Assembly (NCBI GenBank): GCA_017512675.1
Contig: JAFWEY010000191.1
Coordinates: forward strand, 1-34,790
Reading direction: 5' to 3'
Source of the DNA: Clostridia bacterium
Lineage (GTDB): Bacteria > Bacillota > Clostridia > Christensenellales > Aristaeellaceae
DNA: 34,790 nucleotides
Both the position numbers and the translations under genes were made by a program. The first letter of the stretch is position 1; each line of letters begins with the position of its first letter. Below the pieces are notes generated by a model. The model was given only the letters and a program-made list of their open reading frames with translations. It searched no databases and was not told the DNA's origin. Shown here in pieces: positions 16,719 to 24,261 of the stretch.

Positions 16719-16772
16719 GGAAATTCGTTCTCTCCGCGGGCGAAAGCCCTCCCGGGAAGGCGAATTTGACAA
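16712..16772. repeat. Inverted repeat carrying the two divergent -35 boxes
   Basis: Arm 16712-16727 (TTGTCAAGGAAATTCG) mirrors arm 16761-16772 (CGAATTTGACAA). Each contains the TTGACA box of a divergent promoter, lepB to the left and the RND gene to the right. Between them is a GGGC-GAAA-GCCC tetraloop hairpin (16738-16749). It could be an operator shared by both promoters, or chance similarity of promoter elements. Confidence 0.4.
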
Positions 16773-16794
16773 TTTGTACACATCCTGTTTAAAT
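16766..16794 (+). promoter_or_regulatory. Candidate upstream promoter P1 of the RND exporter
   Basis: TTGACA (16766-16771), 17-bp spacer, TTAAAT (16789-16794) with a TG at 16786-16787. It would act about 40 bp upstream of the better-placed P2. Confidence 0.45.
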
Positions 16795-16808
16795 CATGGG
16801 AATTGGCG

Positions 16809-16837
16809 TTGCAACCCGCGGCCAACTGCGATATAAT
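16809..16837 (+). promoter_or_regulatory. Predicted main promoter P2 of the RND exporter
   Basis: TTGCAA (16809-16814), 17-bp spacer and a perfect TATAAT (16832-16837). The start site would be near 16844. This makes the GTG at 16846 effectively leaderless and supports the ATG at 16879. Confidence 0.7.
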
Positions 16838-16878
16838 GCGATAAAGTGGCAGATTATCTCCCAAAAGGAGCTTTGCGG

Positions 16879-19800
16879 ATGCTTTCCAGGTTCAGCGTGG
16901 AAAAACCGTATACCGTGATCGTCGGGGTCATTCTGGCTCTGGTGCTGGGAGTCATCTCTTTCATGCAGATGACGACCGATCTGCTGCCCGAAATGAATCT
17001 CCCCTACGTTATGGTCATGACCGCGTATCCGGGGGCGAGTCCGGAGCAGGTGGAAAAATCGGTAACACGGCCGCTGGAATCCTCGATGGCGACGACGACC
17101 GACCTGAAAAAAATCACGTCAACATCGAACGAGAGCTATTCGCTGGTGGTTCTCCAGTTCAACTCAGGCACCAATATGGACACGGTGATGATCGAGCTCA
17201 ATTCCAAAGTGAATCAGGTGTCCGCCGGCTGGAGCGACGAGATCGGCGCGCCGACCCTGTTCAAGATCAATCCGAATATGCTGCCGGTGGTCGTCGCCGC
17301 GGTGGATATGGAAGGAAGCGACATCATCAGCCTTTCGGATTACGTGGAGAAGACGCTGCTTCCGCAGCTGGAGGCGGTTGACGGCGTGGCGCAGGTAACG
17401 GCCAGCGGCATCGTCGAGGAGACGATCGACGTTACCATCGACCAGACGCGCATCGACAGGATCAACCATACCATCCTGCAGGAAGTGGACAGCGAGCTTG
17501 CCGAGGTGGAGGACAAGCTGAACGAAGGGGAAGCGCAGCTGCTCGAAGCCAAGAAAATGCTCAGCAGAAAGGGCCGGCAGGGCCTGAATATGATCGACGA
17601 GGCGCTGAAGAAAGTTCGGGAAGCCAAAGCGCAGATCGCGGAAATCCTGCCGGGGCTGCAGGAGCAGCGCGCGCAGCTGGCTGCGCAGCTGGAAGCGGCG
17701 GAGCAGGGAAAGGCGCAGCTGGAAGGGGCGCTCGGCGGGATTCCGGAGGAAATGACCCCGGAACAGGAGGCCGCGCTGGCCGCGATGGAAGCGCAGATCG
17801 CCGAGCTGAAAAGCGCGATTGCCGACGTGGACCGGGAAATCGGGGAGATACAGGGAAAGCTGTCGGATACGGAGAAGAGAATCGAGGATCTTCGAAACCG
17901 GATCGCCGCGCTGGACAAGCCGGAAGAAACGGAGGACCCGGAATCGCCGGAGAATACCGAGCAGCCGGAGAATACCGAGCAGCCGGAGAACACCGACCAG
18001 CCTGAGAACACCGACGAACCGGAGAACACCGAGCAGCCGGAGAACACCGAGCAGCCGGAGAACACCGAACAGCCGGAGAACACCGAACAGCCGGAGAACA
18101 CCGAACAGCCGGAGAACACCGAGCAGCCGGAGAACACCGAACAGCCGGAGAACACCGAACAGCCGGAGAAAACCGAACAGCCGGAGAACACCGAGCAGCC
18201 GGAGAACACGGAGCGGCCGGAGAACACCGAGCAGCCGGAGAACACCGAGCAGCCGGAGAACACCGAGCAGCCGGAGAACACGGAGCAGCCTGAGAACACC
18301 GAACAGCCGGAGAACACCGAACAGCCGGAGGACACCGACCGGCCGGAGAACCCGGAGCAGCCGGAGGATCCCGATTCGGGGGAAGAGACGGATCAGAAAC
18401 AGGAACCGGAGCAAAAGCCGGAAGAGCAGAAGCCCGAATCGGAGCAGAAGCCCGAATCGGAAGAGAGGCCCGAATCGGAAGAGAGGCCCGAATCGGAAGA
18501 GAGGCCCGAATCGGAAGAGAAGCCCGAATCGGAAGAGAAGCCCGAATCGGAGCAGAAGGCCGACGAGCAGAAGTCTGAACCGGAACAGAAGCCCGAAGAG
18601 CAAAAGCCGGAAGAGCAGAAGCCCGAACCGGAACAGCCGAAGGACCCGAACGAAACCCGCGACGGCGACAGGGCGCGGCAGCGGGACGAGGCGCCTTCGG
18701 CCCCGGAAACACCGGGCGCTTCCGGCAGCGGGGAAACAAAAGACGTTCCCGCCTCTGAACCGACGCCAAAGCCGACGCCGGCGGCAAAGGAATCCGGCGG
18801 AGAAAAACCGGACGCGGCCTCCGGCTCCGGACGGGAAGAAAAACCCGGCGGGGAAAGCCGCCGGTCCGCACAGGGAATCTTCCTGATCAGCGCGTATGCC
18901 GAAGCCGAGCCGGCCAGCCGGGAAGAAATGGAAAGCGAACTCGCCGTGCTGCTGGAGCGTCAGAAGACGCTGGCGTCGCAGTTGGCGGACGCCCGGGAGG
19001 AGAAGGCATCCCTGGAAGCCCAGCTGCAGGCGATCCAGGGCAGCGAAGCCTATCAGGGGCTGGTTCAGCTTCAGCAGGCCGTTGCCTCGCGGCCGGCGCT
19101 GGAAGCGCAGCTTCAGCAGGCGGAGGAGGGGATTCCGCAGCTGCAGGAGGGGATCGCGCAGCTTGACGCGGTGATCGAAAAACTGCAGAAGGGGATCATT
19201 CCCGGCGGCATGATCGACGGGATCGACAAGGATACGGATCTCGATTCCGCGGAGTCCCAGCTCAAGGGCGCCCGGAGCACGGCAAAGAGCGCGATATCCG
19301 AAGCGCAGGCGAAGATCAGCGAAGCCCAGACGGAGCTGGGGAAAAAGCGGAAGGAATTTGAAGAAGCCCGGGAGGAAGCGTTCAAAAACGCGAAGCTGGA
19401 CGGCGTGATCACGGTTCAGCTGATCGGGCAGATTCTCGGCGCGCAGAATTTCGGCATGCCGGCCGGGTACCTGACCGAGGGCGACCAGGATTATCTGGTG
19501 CGGGTCGGCGAGGAATACGCGTCCGAAGCGGAATTGCGCAATACCGTCCTGTTCACGATGGAGCTGGATTCCATTCAGAAGGTGCGCCTGCGCGACGTCG
19601 CCAAAGTCAGAAAGACGGACAATTCGGCGGAAGTGTACGCGAAGGTCAACGGCAACAACGGCGTGCTGCTGTCCTTCCAGAAGCAATCCATCTGGTCCAC
19701 CTCGGAGGTCACGGACAATATTCTGGAGGAATTCGCGCGCCTGACCGGCGGGCAGGAGGGGCTCCGGATCACGACCCTGCTCGACCAGGGCATCTATATC

Positions 19801-21918
19801 GACATGGTCGTGAATTCCGTGCTGGAAAACCTGGGGTACGGCGGCATTCTTGCGATTCTGGTTCTGCTGCTGTTCCTGGGGGATTTCCGCCCGACGATCG
19901 TCGTCGCCCTTTCGATTCCGCTGAGCGTCGTGATCGCGTTCGTTACGATGTATTTTACCGGCATCACGCTGAACGTGATGTCGCTGATGGGGCTGGCGCT
20001 GGGCGTCGGCATGCTGGTGGACAACTCGATCGTGGTCATTGAGAACATCTACCGGCTGCACGGCGAAGGCATGCCGGTCCGCACGGCCTGCGTCACCGGC
20101 GCAAAGCAGATGTCCGGCGCGATTTTCTCCTCGACGCTGACCACGATCTGCGTGTTCCTGCCGATCGTGTTCACCCACGGCCTGGCCCGGGAGCTGTTCA
20201 CCGATATGGGGCTGACGATCGCCTATTCGCTGCTTGCGTCGCTGGCCGTGGCGATGACGCTGGTGCCGATGATGTGCAGCGGCCTTCTGAAGCGCAGGCG
20301 CGAGGGCAGGCACCGGCTGTTCGGGGCGGTGCAGAACGCCTATGCCGCGCTGCTGCGCGCGACTCTGCGCGTGAAGCCCCTGGTGCTTCTCCTCGCGGTG
20401 GGGCTTCTGGCGTTCAGCGTGAACCGGCTTGCCTCGATGGGAATCTCGTTTATGCCGGATGTGGATTCCACCCAGATGACGGTTTCGGTCGATATTCCGG
20501 TCAACGCGACGGACCTGGAAAAGTACGCGCTGATGGACGCGGTGTCCGAGGCGATCCAGACGGTTCCGGAGGTGGATACGGTCGGCGTATTCGATTCGGG
20601 ATCCGGCATGCTCCTCTCCTCGAGGGGCGGGGGAACCACGTTCTACCTGATGCTGAAAGAGGACAAGGGGCGCCGCAACACGGAAATCGCCCGGGACCTG
20701 GAAAAGGCGATCGCACCCGTCGGCCTGGAATGCAGCATCGCGACGAGCAATATGGATCTTTCGATGATGTCCGGCAGCGGCGTGATCGTGGATCTGATGG
20801 GCCCGGATCTCGATACCCTGCGCAGGCTGGGAACGGAACTGGCGGACGGCATGGCGGGGATCGAAGGCGCGGTGAACATCTCCGACGGCCAGGAGGCGAC
20901 CACCCCGGAAATGCGCCTGACCGTGGATAAGCGCAAGGCGGTGGAACACGGCCTGACCGTCGCCCAGGTGTACCAGTGGGTGGCGCAGCTGGTCTCGGAC
21001 GGCGCCGAGGTGACGCAGATCACCGTTCAGGACAAGGAATACCCGGTGATGGTCATCAACGGGCGGTATCTGGAGCTGACGCGGGAGACGCTGCTGGACG
21101 AAACGCTGGATGTGGACAAGGGAGACGAATCCCTGCAGGTCCGCCTGGGCGATATCGTCGAAATGCGGGAGGACACCTCGCTCCAGGCAATCAGCCGCAC
21201 CTCGCAGACGCGGTCCCTGCGGGTCTCCTGCGAGGTGGATCCGGATTACGATATCGGCGCGGTGGGAAGAAGCGTGGAGGAGCTCACGGCCGGGCTGCAG
21301 ATGCCGGAAGGCTATCGCGCGGAGGTCTCCGGCGAGAGCACGACGATCACCGACACCATGGCCGACCTGCGGCTGATGATCCTGCTGGCGGTGGCGTTCA
21401 TCTTCCTGATCATGGTTGCGCAGTTCCAGTCGTTTATGATGCCGTTCATCGTGCTGTTCACGGTGCCGCTGGCCTTTACCGGCGGGCTGCTGGCGCTTCT
21501 TCTGACCGGCATGGAATTCTCCGTGGTGTCGATGCTGGGGTTCCTGATCCTCTCCGGCGTAATCGTCAACAACGGCATCGTGTTCGTGGATTCGGTCAAC
21601 CAGATGCGGCTGGAGGGCATGGAAAAGCGGGAAGCGCTGCTCGAAACCGGACGCGTCCGCTTAAGGCCGATTCTGATGACCGCGCTGACCACGATTCTGG
21701 GCATGTCGACGCTGGCTGCCGCGCGGGGCATGGGCGCGGAGATGATGCAGCCGATGGCGGTGGTCACCATCGGAGGGCTCAGCTACGCGACGCTGATGAC
21801 GCTGTTCGTGGTGCCCGCGCTGTACGATCTGTTCACCGGAAAGAACATGAAGGACCGCAGGGTGCGCAGTGAGGGCGCAGAGGAAGAAGAACCGGATCTG
21901 TTCTCCGGGGAAGCCTGA
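16879..21918 (+). CDS. RND (AcrB/HAE1-like) efflux permease with giant coiled-coil and repeat insertion
   Basis: A proton-driven RND exporter of the SwrC/AcrB type, here 1679 residues against about 1030-1060 for the family. The ATG at 16879 follows AAAAGGAG by 8 nt. TM1 is at about 13-33 (VIVGVILALVLGVISF). The porter domain starts normally (PEMNLPYVMVMTAYPGASPEQVE) and is interrupted after residue 199. The insertion, about 200-838, holds: a heptad-rich coiled region (200-350); 23 PENTEQ-type hexamers (357-494); seven PESEEK-type hexamers (519-560); a Pro/Lys/Gly linker; a short hydrophobic patch GIFLISAYAEAE (about 666-677); and a second coiled region (678-838). The porter fold resumes at LDGVITVQLIGQIL. 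TM4 retains the relay aspartate in GMLVDNSIVVIEN. No HlyD/AcrA adaptor or TolC gene is adjacent. Its substrate is unknown. Confidence 0.93.
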   Translation: MLSRFSVEKPYTVIVGVILALVLGVISFMQMTTDLLPEMNLPYVMVMTAYPGASPEQVEKSVTRPLESSMATTTDLKKITSTSNESYSLVVLQFNSGTNMDTVMIELNSKVNQVSAGWSDEIGAPTLFKINPNMLPVVVAAVDMEGSDIISLSDYVEKTLLPQLEAVDGVAQVTASGIVEETIDVTIDQTRIDRINHTILQEVDSELAEVEDKLNEGEAQLLEAKKMLSRKGRQGLNMIDEALKKVREAKAQIAEILPGLQEQRAQLAAQLEAAEQGKAQLEGALGGIPEEMTPEQEAALAAMEAQIAELKSAIADVDREIGEIQGKLSDTEKRIEDLRNRIAALDKPEETEDPESPENTEQPENTEQPENTDQPENTDEPENTEQPENTEQPENTEQPENTEQPENTEQPENTEQPENTEQPENTEQPEKTEQPENTEQPENTERPENTEQPENTEQPENTEQPENTEQPENTEQPENTEQPEDTDRPENPEQPEDPDSGEETDQKQEPEQKPEEQKPESEQKPESEERPESEERPESEERPESEEKPESEEKPESEQKADEQKSEPEQKPEEQKPEEQKPEPEQPKDPNETRDGDRARQRDEAPSAPETPGASGSGETKDVPASEPTPKPTPAAKESGGEKPDAASGSGREEKPGGESRRSAQGIFLISAYAEAEPASREEMESELAVLLERQKTLASQLADAREEKASLEAQLQAIQGSEAYQGLVQLQQAVASRPALEAQLQQAEEGIPQLQEGIAQLDAVIEKLQKGIIPGGMIDGIDKDTDLDSAESQLKGARSTAKSAISEAQAKISEAQTELGKKRKEFEEAREEAFKNAKLDGVITVQLIGQILGAQNFGMPAGYLTEGDQDYLVRVGEEYASEAELRNTVLFTMELDSIQKVRLRDVAKVRKTDNSAEVYAKVNGNNGVLLSFQKQSIWSTSEVTDNILEEFARLTGGQEGLRITTLLDQGIYIDMVVNSVLENLGYGGILAILVLLLFLGDFRPTIVVALSIPLSVVIAFVTMYFTGITLNVMSLMGLALGVGMLVDNSIVVIENIYRLHGEGMPVRTACVTGAKQMSGAIFSSTLTTICVFLPIVFTHGLARELFTDMGLTIAYSLLASLAVAMTLVPMMCSGLLKRRREGRHRLFGAVQNAYAALLRATLRVKPLVLLLAVGLLAFSVNRLASMGISFMPDVDSTQMTVSVDIPVNATDLEKYALMDAVSEAIQTVPEVDTVGVFDSGSGMLLSSRGGGTTFYLMLKEDKGRRNTEIARDLEKAIAPVGLECSIATSNMDLSMMSGSGVIVDLMGPDLDTLRRLGTELADGMAGIEGAVNISDGQEATTPEMRLTVDKRKAVEHGLTVAQVYQWVAQLVSDGAEVTQITVQDKEYPVMVINGRYLELTRETLLDETLDVDKGDESLQVRLGDIVEMREDTSLQAISRTSQTRSLRVSCEVDPDYDIGAVGRSVEELTAGLQMPEGYRAEVSGESTTITDTMADLRLMILLAVAFIFLIMVAQFQSFMMPFIVLFTVPLAFTGGLLALLLTGMEFSVVSMLGFLILSGVIVNNGIVFVDSVNQMRLEGMEKREALLETGRVRLRPILMTALTTILGMSTLAAARGMGAEMMQPMAVVTIGGLSYATLMTLFVVPALYDLFTGKNMKDRRVRSEGAEEEEPDLFSGEA
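17947..18360 (+). repeat. Coding tandem repeat, 23 units of 18 bp (PENTEQ)
   Basis: Exactly 414 bp made of 23 in-frame 18-bp units, consensus ccggagaacaccgaRcag. Central units are almost identical, differing mainly at the GAA/GAG wobble. Edge units are degenerate: AAT codons in the first two, PENTDQ, PENTDE, PEDTDR and PENPEQ. One inner unit reads PEKTEQ and one PENTER. This is the pattern of an array homogenised by slippage or unequal exchange. It encodes an acidic, proline-punctuated and probably extended chain. Confidence 0.95.
18433..18558 (+). repeat. Second coding tandem repeat, 7 units of 18 bp (PESEEK/R)
   Basis: Seven in-frame units, consensus cccgaatcggaagagaRg, encoding PESEER, PESEEK or PESEQK. 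The same 18-bp period as the neighbouring PENTEQ array and the same Pro-Glu opening suggest a shared origin or a shared structural need. Imperfect PEEQK/PEPEQ units continue to about 18640. Confidence 0.9.
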
Positions 21919-22024
21919 TCCCGCCGGCATCCGGTGAAGGAAGCGTTACACTTTCGCGCGCTTCTGTCAGAAAAACGCAAAGCTCTCCGCTGAATCATGA
22001 CAATTCGGCGCCCGAATGCGCTGA

Positions 22025-22055
22025 GCGGCGCTGCCGCGCAGCGGCAAAGCGCCGC
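22025..22055. repeat. Two-tier hairpin in the RND 3' region
   Basis: An outer 8-bp stem (22025-22032 with 22048-22055) encloses an inner 5-bp stem (22033-22037 with 22041-22045, loop GCA), with a 2-nt AA bulge. No T tract follows. It precedes the terminator at 22081 and may protect the 3' end of the RND mRNA or be a REP-like element. Confidence 0.55.
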
Positions 22056-22080
22056 GGGCAGGCGCATAAAACGGTAACAG

Positions 22081-22122
22081 AAATTCCGCCCGGCAGAGCG
22101 GCCGCTCTGCCGGGCGGAATTT
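22081..22122. terminator. Perfect 42-nt palindrome, bidirectional terminator
   Basis: Both halves (22081-22101 and 22102-22122) are exact reverse complements with no loop bases. The base is AAATTCCGCC, and a short T run (22120-22123) follows on the plus strand. In RNA it folds to a very stable hairpin ending the RND transcript. The base AAAT...ATTT design matches the terminator at 14885-14917. Confidence 0.85.
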
Positions 22123-22186
22123 TCCGCGGGGAACCGGAAGGGCGCCGGATGCGTCCAAAGAACACCACATTTCAATGAGGTATTCT

Positions 22187-24112
22187 ATGCTGCGAAGGAT
22201 TCGAATTCTGCGATATCTGACAATTGTTCTGCTGCTGCTGCTCTGCCTGTCCGCCCGCGCGGATCAGGAGCTGGTGCAGCGCGTTCTGAACGGCGAGGAC
22301 ATCCGCCTTACCTGCACCCTGGCGTTCCAGCGGGAAACGCCGGAAGAGGCGGCCGCCAAAACCATAACGCTGACCGCGCCGATGAACGGGAGCGAAAAGG
22401 CGCGGGTGGTGTTTGAATTTGCGGTCAGCGGCGAGCTCTCCCAAAGCGACAGCGCGGAGCTGACCGGGCAGCTGGGCGCGCTGGTGGGCGAAAGCGTTCC
22501 GTCGCTCAGCGGCGTGGACGCGCGCACGGCGGCCAATGCCATCGCCGGGAGCTTCGAGCAGAGGCGGGTTGCCTCCGACGGGGAAAGCGCGGTTTACGCC
22601 CGGGAAAACCTGTATCTTACCCGCCTTACGGTGTCGATCCCCTGGTATCCGTCGATGAAGCCGGGCGACAAGGGCGAAGAGGTTCAGAAGCTGCAGCAGC
22701 GCCTGATAACGCTGGGCTATCTGGACGGCGAGGCCGACGGGCAGTACGGAAAGCAGACGGCGCAGGCCGTCCGGGAAGCACAGGAAGCGCTGCGCGGCAT
22801 ACAGAAACGGAACATGGCAGAGCGAATGCCGGCGCAATCCGACGGGGTCGTGTCGGCGGATATCGGAATCGAAACCGCGCAGGCGGAACCGACCCTCGCG
22901 AACGACGGCGCCGCGGACAGCCTGACCGTCATGCTGCTGTATTCGGACGCGCCGGCGGAGAACACGGCCATCGATTCCGGATCGCCGAAGGCAGAGGTGA
23001 CGAGGCTTCAGCGCAGGCTTCTGGCGCTGGGATGCCTGACCGGCAAGGCGGACGGGGATTACGGCAGCATGACCAGGCTGGGCGTGAGGATTTTCCAGCA
23101 TTATAACGGCCTGCCGGAAACGGGCGCCGCGGACGAAGCGACGCTGCGGCTGATCTTCTCGAACAGCGCCGCAGCGCCGGATTACGAGCTGCTGCGGGAG
23201 GGCTCTTCCGGAGAAGCGGTCAAAAACCTGCAAAGGCGGCTCCGGCGGGGCGGCTTCTATACCGGGTCGGTGGACGGCGGTTACGGCGCCAGCACCGTGG
23301 AAGGCGTCAAAAACCTGCAGTCCTACCTGCGGGCAAGGCAGTCTTCCGGATTTGCGGACGGCGCGGAATACGAGCAGGATGCCGCGGGATTCCCGGAGGA
23401 GGAAGGAGCCGCCGCCGTGATCGAGGTCAACGGCGTGGCGGATCCGATGCTTCTTGACGCCTTTTATGCCAACGATTTTCCGATTGTACCGGAAGACGTA
23501 ATGAAGGTCGGCGCGACCGGCGAAGAAGTGGTTCGGCTGCAGCGCAGGCTCAAGACGCTGGAATACATGTATTCCAGTCCGGACGGGGATTTCGGGGAAG
23601 GCACCAAAGGCGCGATCCGGAAATTCCAGATGCGCAACAACCTGACTGCGGACGGCACGGCGGGCCGCAGCACGCTGGCGGCGCTGTTCTCGCTGGACGC
23701 GAAGCAGGCGCTGAAGCCGTACCTGCTCAGGGTCAGCACCGCGAAGCAGCGGGTATACGCCTACGCGCCGGACGACCAGGAGAATTACACGGTCCTGGTG
23801 CGCACGATGAAGTGTTCGACCGGCCGCGCCGGTTCGCCGACCCCCAAGGGAACGTACAAGGCCTCCACGGGCCCCGGCGCCCGCTGGCACTATTTCAAGA
23901 AATTCGGCTGCTGGGCGCAGTACGCCTATTCGATTCAGGGGGATATCCTGTTCCACTCGGTGCTGTACGGGTCCAGGGGCGGCGCGGTCACCCGATCGTC
24001 CGTCTACAATCTGGGCCGCAGGGCGTCACACGGCTGCGTGCGGCTCTCGGTGGAGGACGCGAAGTGGGTCTGGGAGAACTGCCCGAGAAATACGACGGTG
24101 ATCGTGGAATGA
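22187..24112 (+). CDS. Secreted L,D-transpeptidase (YkuD) with four peptidoglycan-binding repeats
   Basis: L,D-transpeptidases make 3-3 cross-links in peptidoglycan or attach proteins to it. The 641-residue protein has a signal sequence (about 1-25, LTIVLLLLLCLSARA). An N-terminal region of about 125 residues has no recognised domain. Four PG_binding_1 repeats begin near 159, 266, 339 and 440, each with a LQ(R)RL...LGY/DG.YG pattern. The YkuD domain (about 513-641) has His in ILFHSVLYG and the catalytic SHGCVRLS with C617. The ATG at 22187 follows GAGG by 6 nt; the ATG at 22175 has no ribosome site. No clear promoter was found between the 42-nt palindrome and the start, so readthrough may matter. 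Being secreted, it acts at the wall. Confidence 0.94.
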   Translation: MLRRIRILRYLTIVLLLLLCLSARADQELVQRVLNGEDIRLTCTLAFQRETPEEAAAKTITLTAPMNGSEKARVVFEFAVSGELSQSDSAELTGQLGALVGESVPSLSGVDARTAANAIAGSFEQRRVASDGESAVYARENLYLTRLTVSIPWYPSMKPGDKGEEVQKLQQRLITLGYLDGEADGQYGKQTAQAVREAQEALRGIQKRNMAERMPAQSDGVVSADIGIETAQAEPTLANDGAADSLTVMLLYSDAPAENTAIDSGSPKAEVTRLQRRLLALGCLTGKADGDYGSMTRLGVRIFQHYNGLPETGAADEATLRLIFSNSAAAPDYELLREGSSGEAVKNLQRRLRRGGFYTGSVDGGYGASTVEGVKNLQSYLRARQSSGFADGAEYEQDAAGFPEEEGAAAVIEVNGVADPMLLDAFYANDFPIVPEDVMKVGATGEEVVRLQRRLKTLEYMYSSPDGDFGEGTKGAIRKFQMRNNLTADGTAGRSTLAALFSLDAKQALKPYLLRVSTAKQRVYAYAPDDQENYTVLVRTMKCSTGRAGSPTPKGTYKASTGPGARWHYFKKFGCWAQYAYSIQGDILFHSVLYGSRGGAVTRSSVYNLGRRASHGCVRLSVEDAKWVWENCPRNTTVIVE

Positions 24113-24117
24113 ATCCC

Positions 24118-24150
24118 GATGGCGCTGCGTGCAGCGCCATCGATGCTTTT
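24118..24150 (+). terminator. Probable terminator after the L,D-transpeptidase gene
   Basis: A 10-11-bp stem (24118-24128 with 24131-24141) starts 6 nt after the stop codon, with TTTT at 24147-24150. The T run is 5 nt away from the stem, so efficiency may be only partial. Confidence 0.6.
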
Positions 24151-24162
24151 GGAGCAAAACCG

Positions 24163-24203
24163 CTGCGAATTCGTAACGACGGACCGGATTCGCAGTCCGT
24201 TTT
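24163..24203 (+). promoter_or_regulatory. Two mutually exclusive hairpins ahead of the WG-repeat gene
   Basis: CTGCGAAT (24163-24170) can pair with ATTCGCAG (24188-24195). Alternatively ACGGAC (24179-24184) can pair with GTCCGT (24195-24200), followed by TTT. The second looks like a weak terminator. The right arm of the first lies mostly in its loop and shares base 24195, so the two folds compete. This is an attenuator-like arrangement, but no ligand or leader peptide is visible. Confidence 0.35.
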
Positions 24204-24261
24204 GTCAGCGGATATGCCGGAAGAACCTTTCCCGCAATCGCAGGATACGGAGGGACTGAAG

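Noticed and set aside
16659-16781. 41-residue N-terminal extension of LepB
   Set aside because: No ribosome site at the upstream ATG, and it would cover the promoter region. AGGAGG fits the start at 16658.
16846-16878. GTG start of the RND gene 33 bp upstream of the chosen ATG
   Set aside because: It would lie only a few bases after the predicted transcription start and has no ribosome site, while the ATG at 16879 has AAAAGGAG at correct spacing.
17340-18335. Minus-strand frame encoding SGCSVF hexamer repeats resembling a surface protein
   Set aside because: Same cause: an in-phase 18-bp array stays open in several frames. No ribosome site or signal peptide supports it.
17947-18360. Possible CRISPR array
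   Set aside because: The 18-bp units are directly adjacent with no spacers and keep one reading frame.
17164-20949. A 1261-codon minus-strand frame opposite the RND exporter, with an Leu/Arg/Phe repeat
   Set aside because: The repeat is simply the antisense reading of the 18-bp array. The plus strand has motifs, promoter and ribosome site; the minus strand has none.
23812-24261. Upstream extension of the WG-repeat frame
   Set aside because: It overlaps the catalytic end of the L,D-transpeptidase gene. A signal peptide and ribosome site fit the ATG at 24262 instead.
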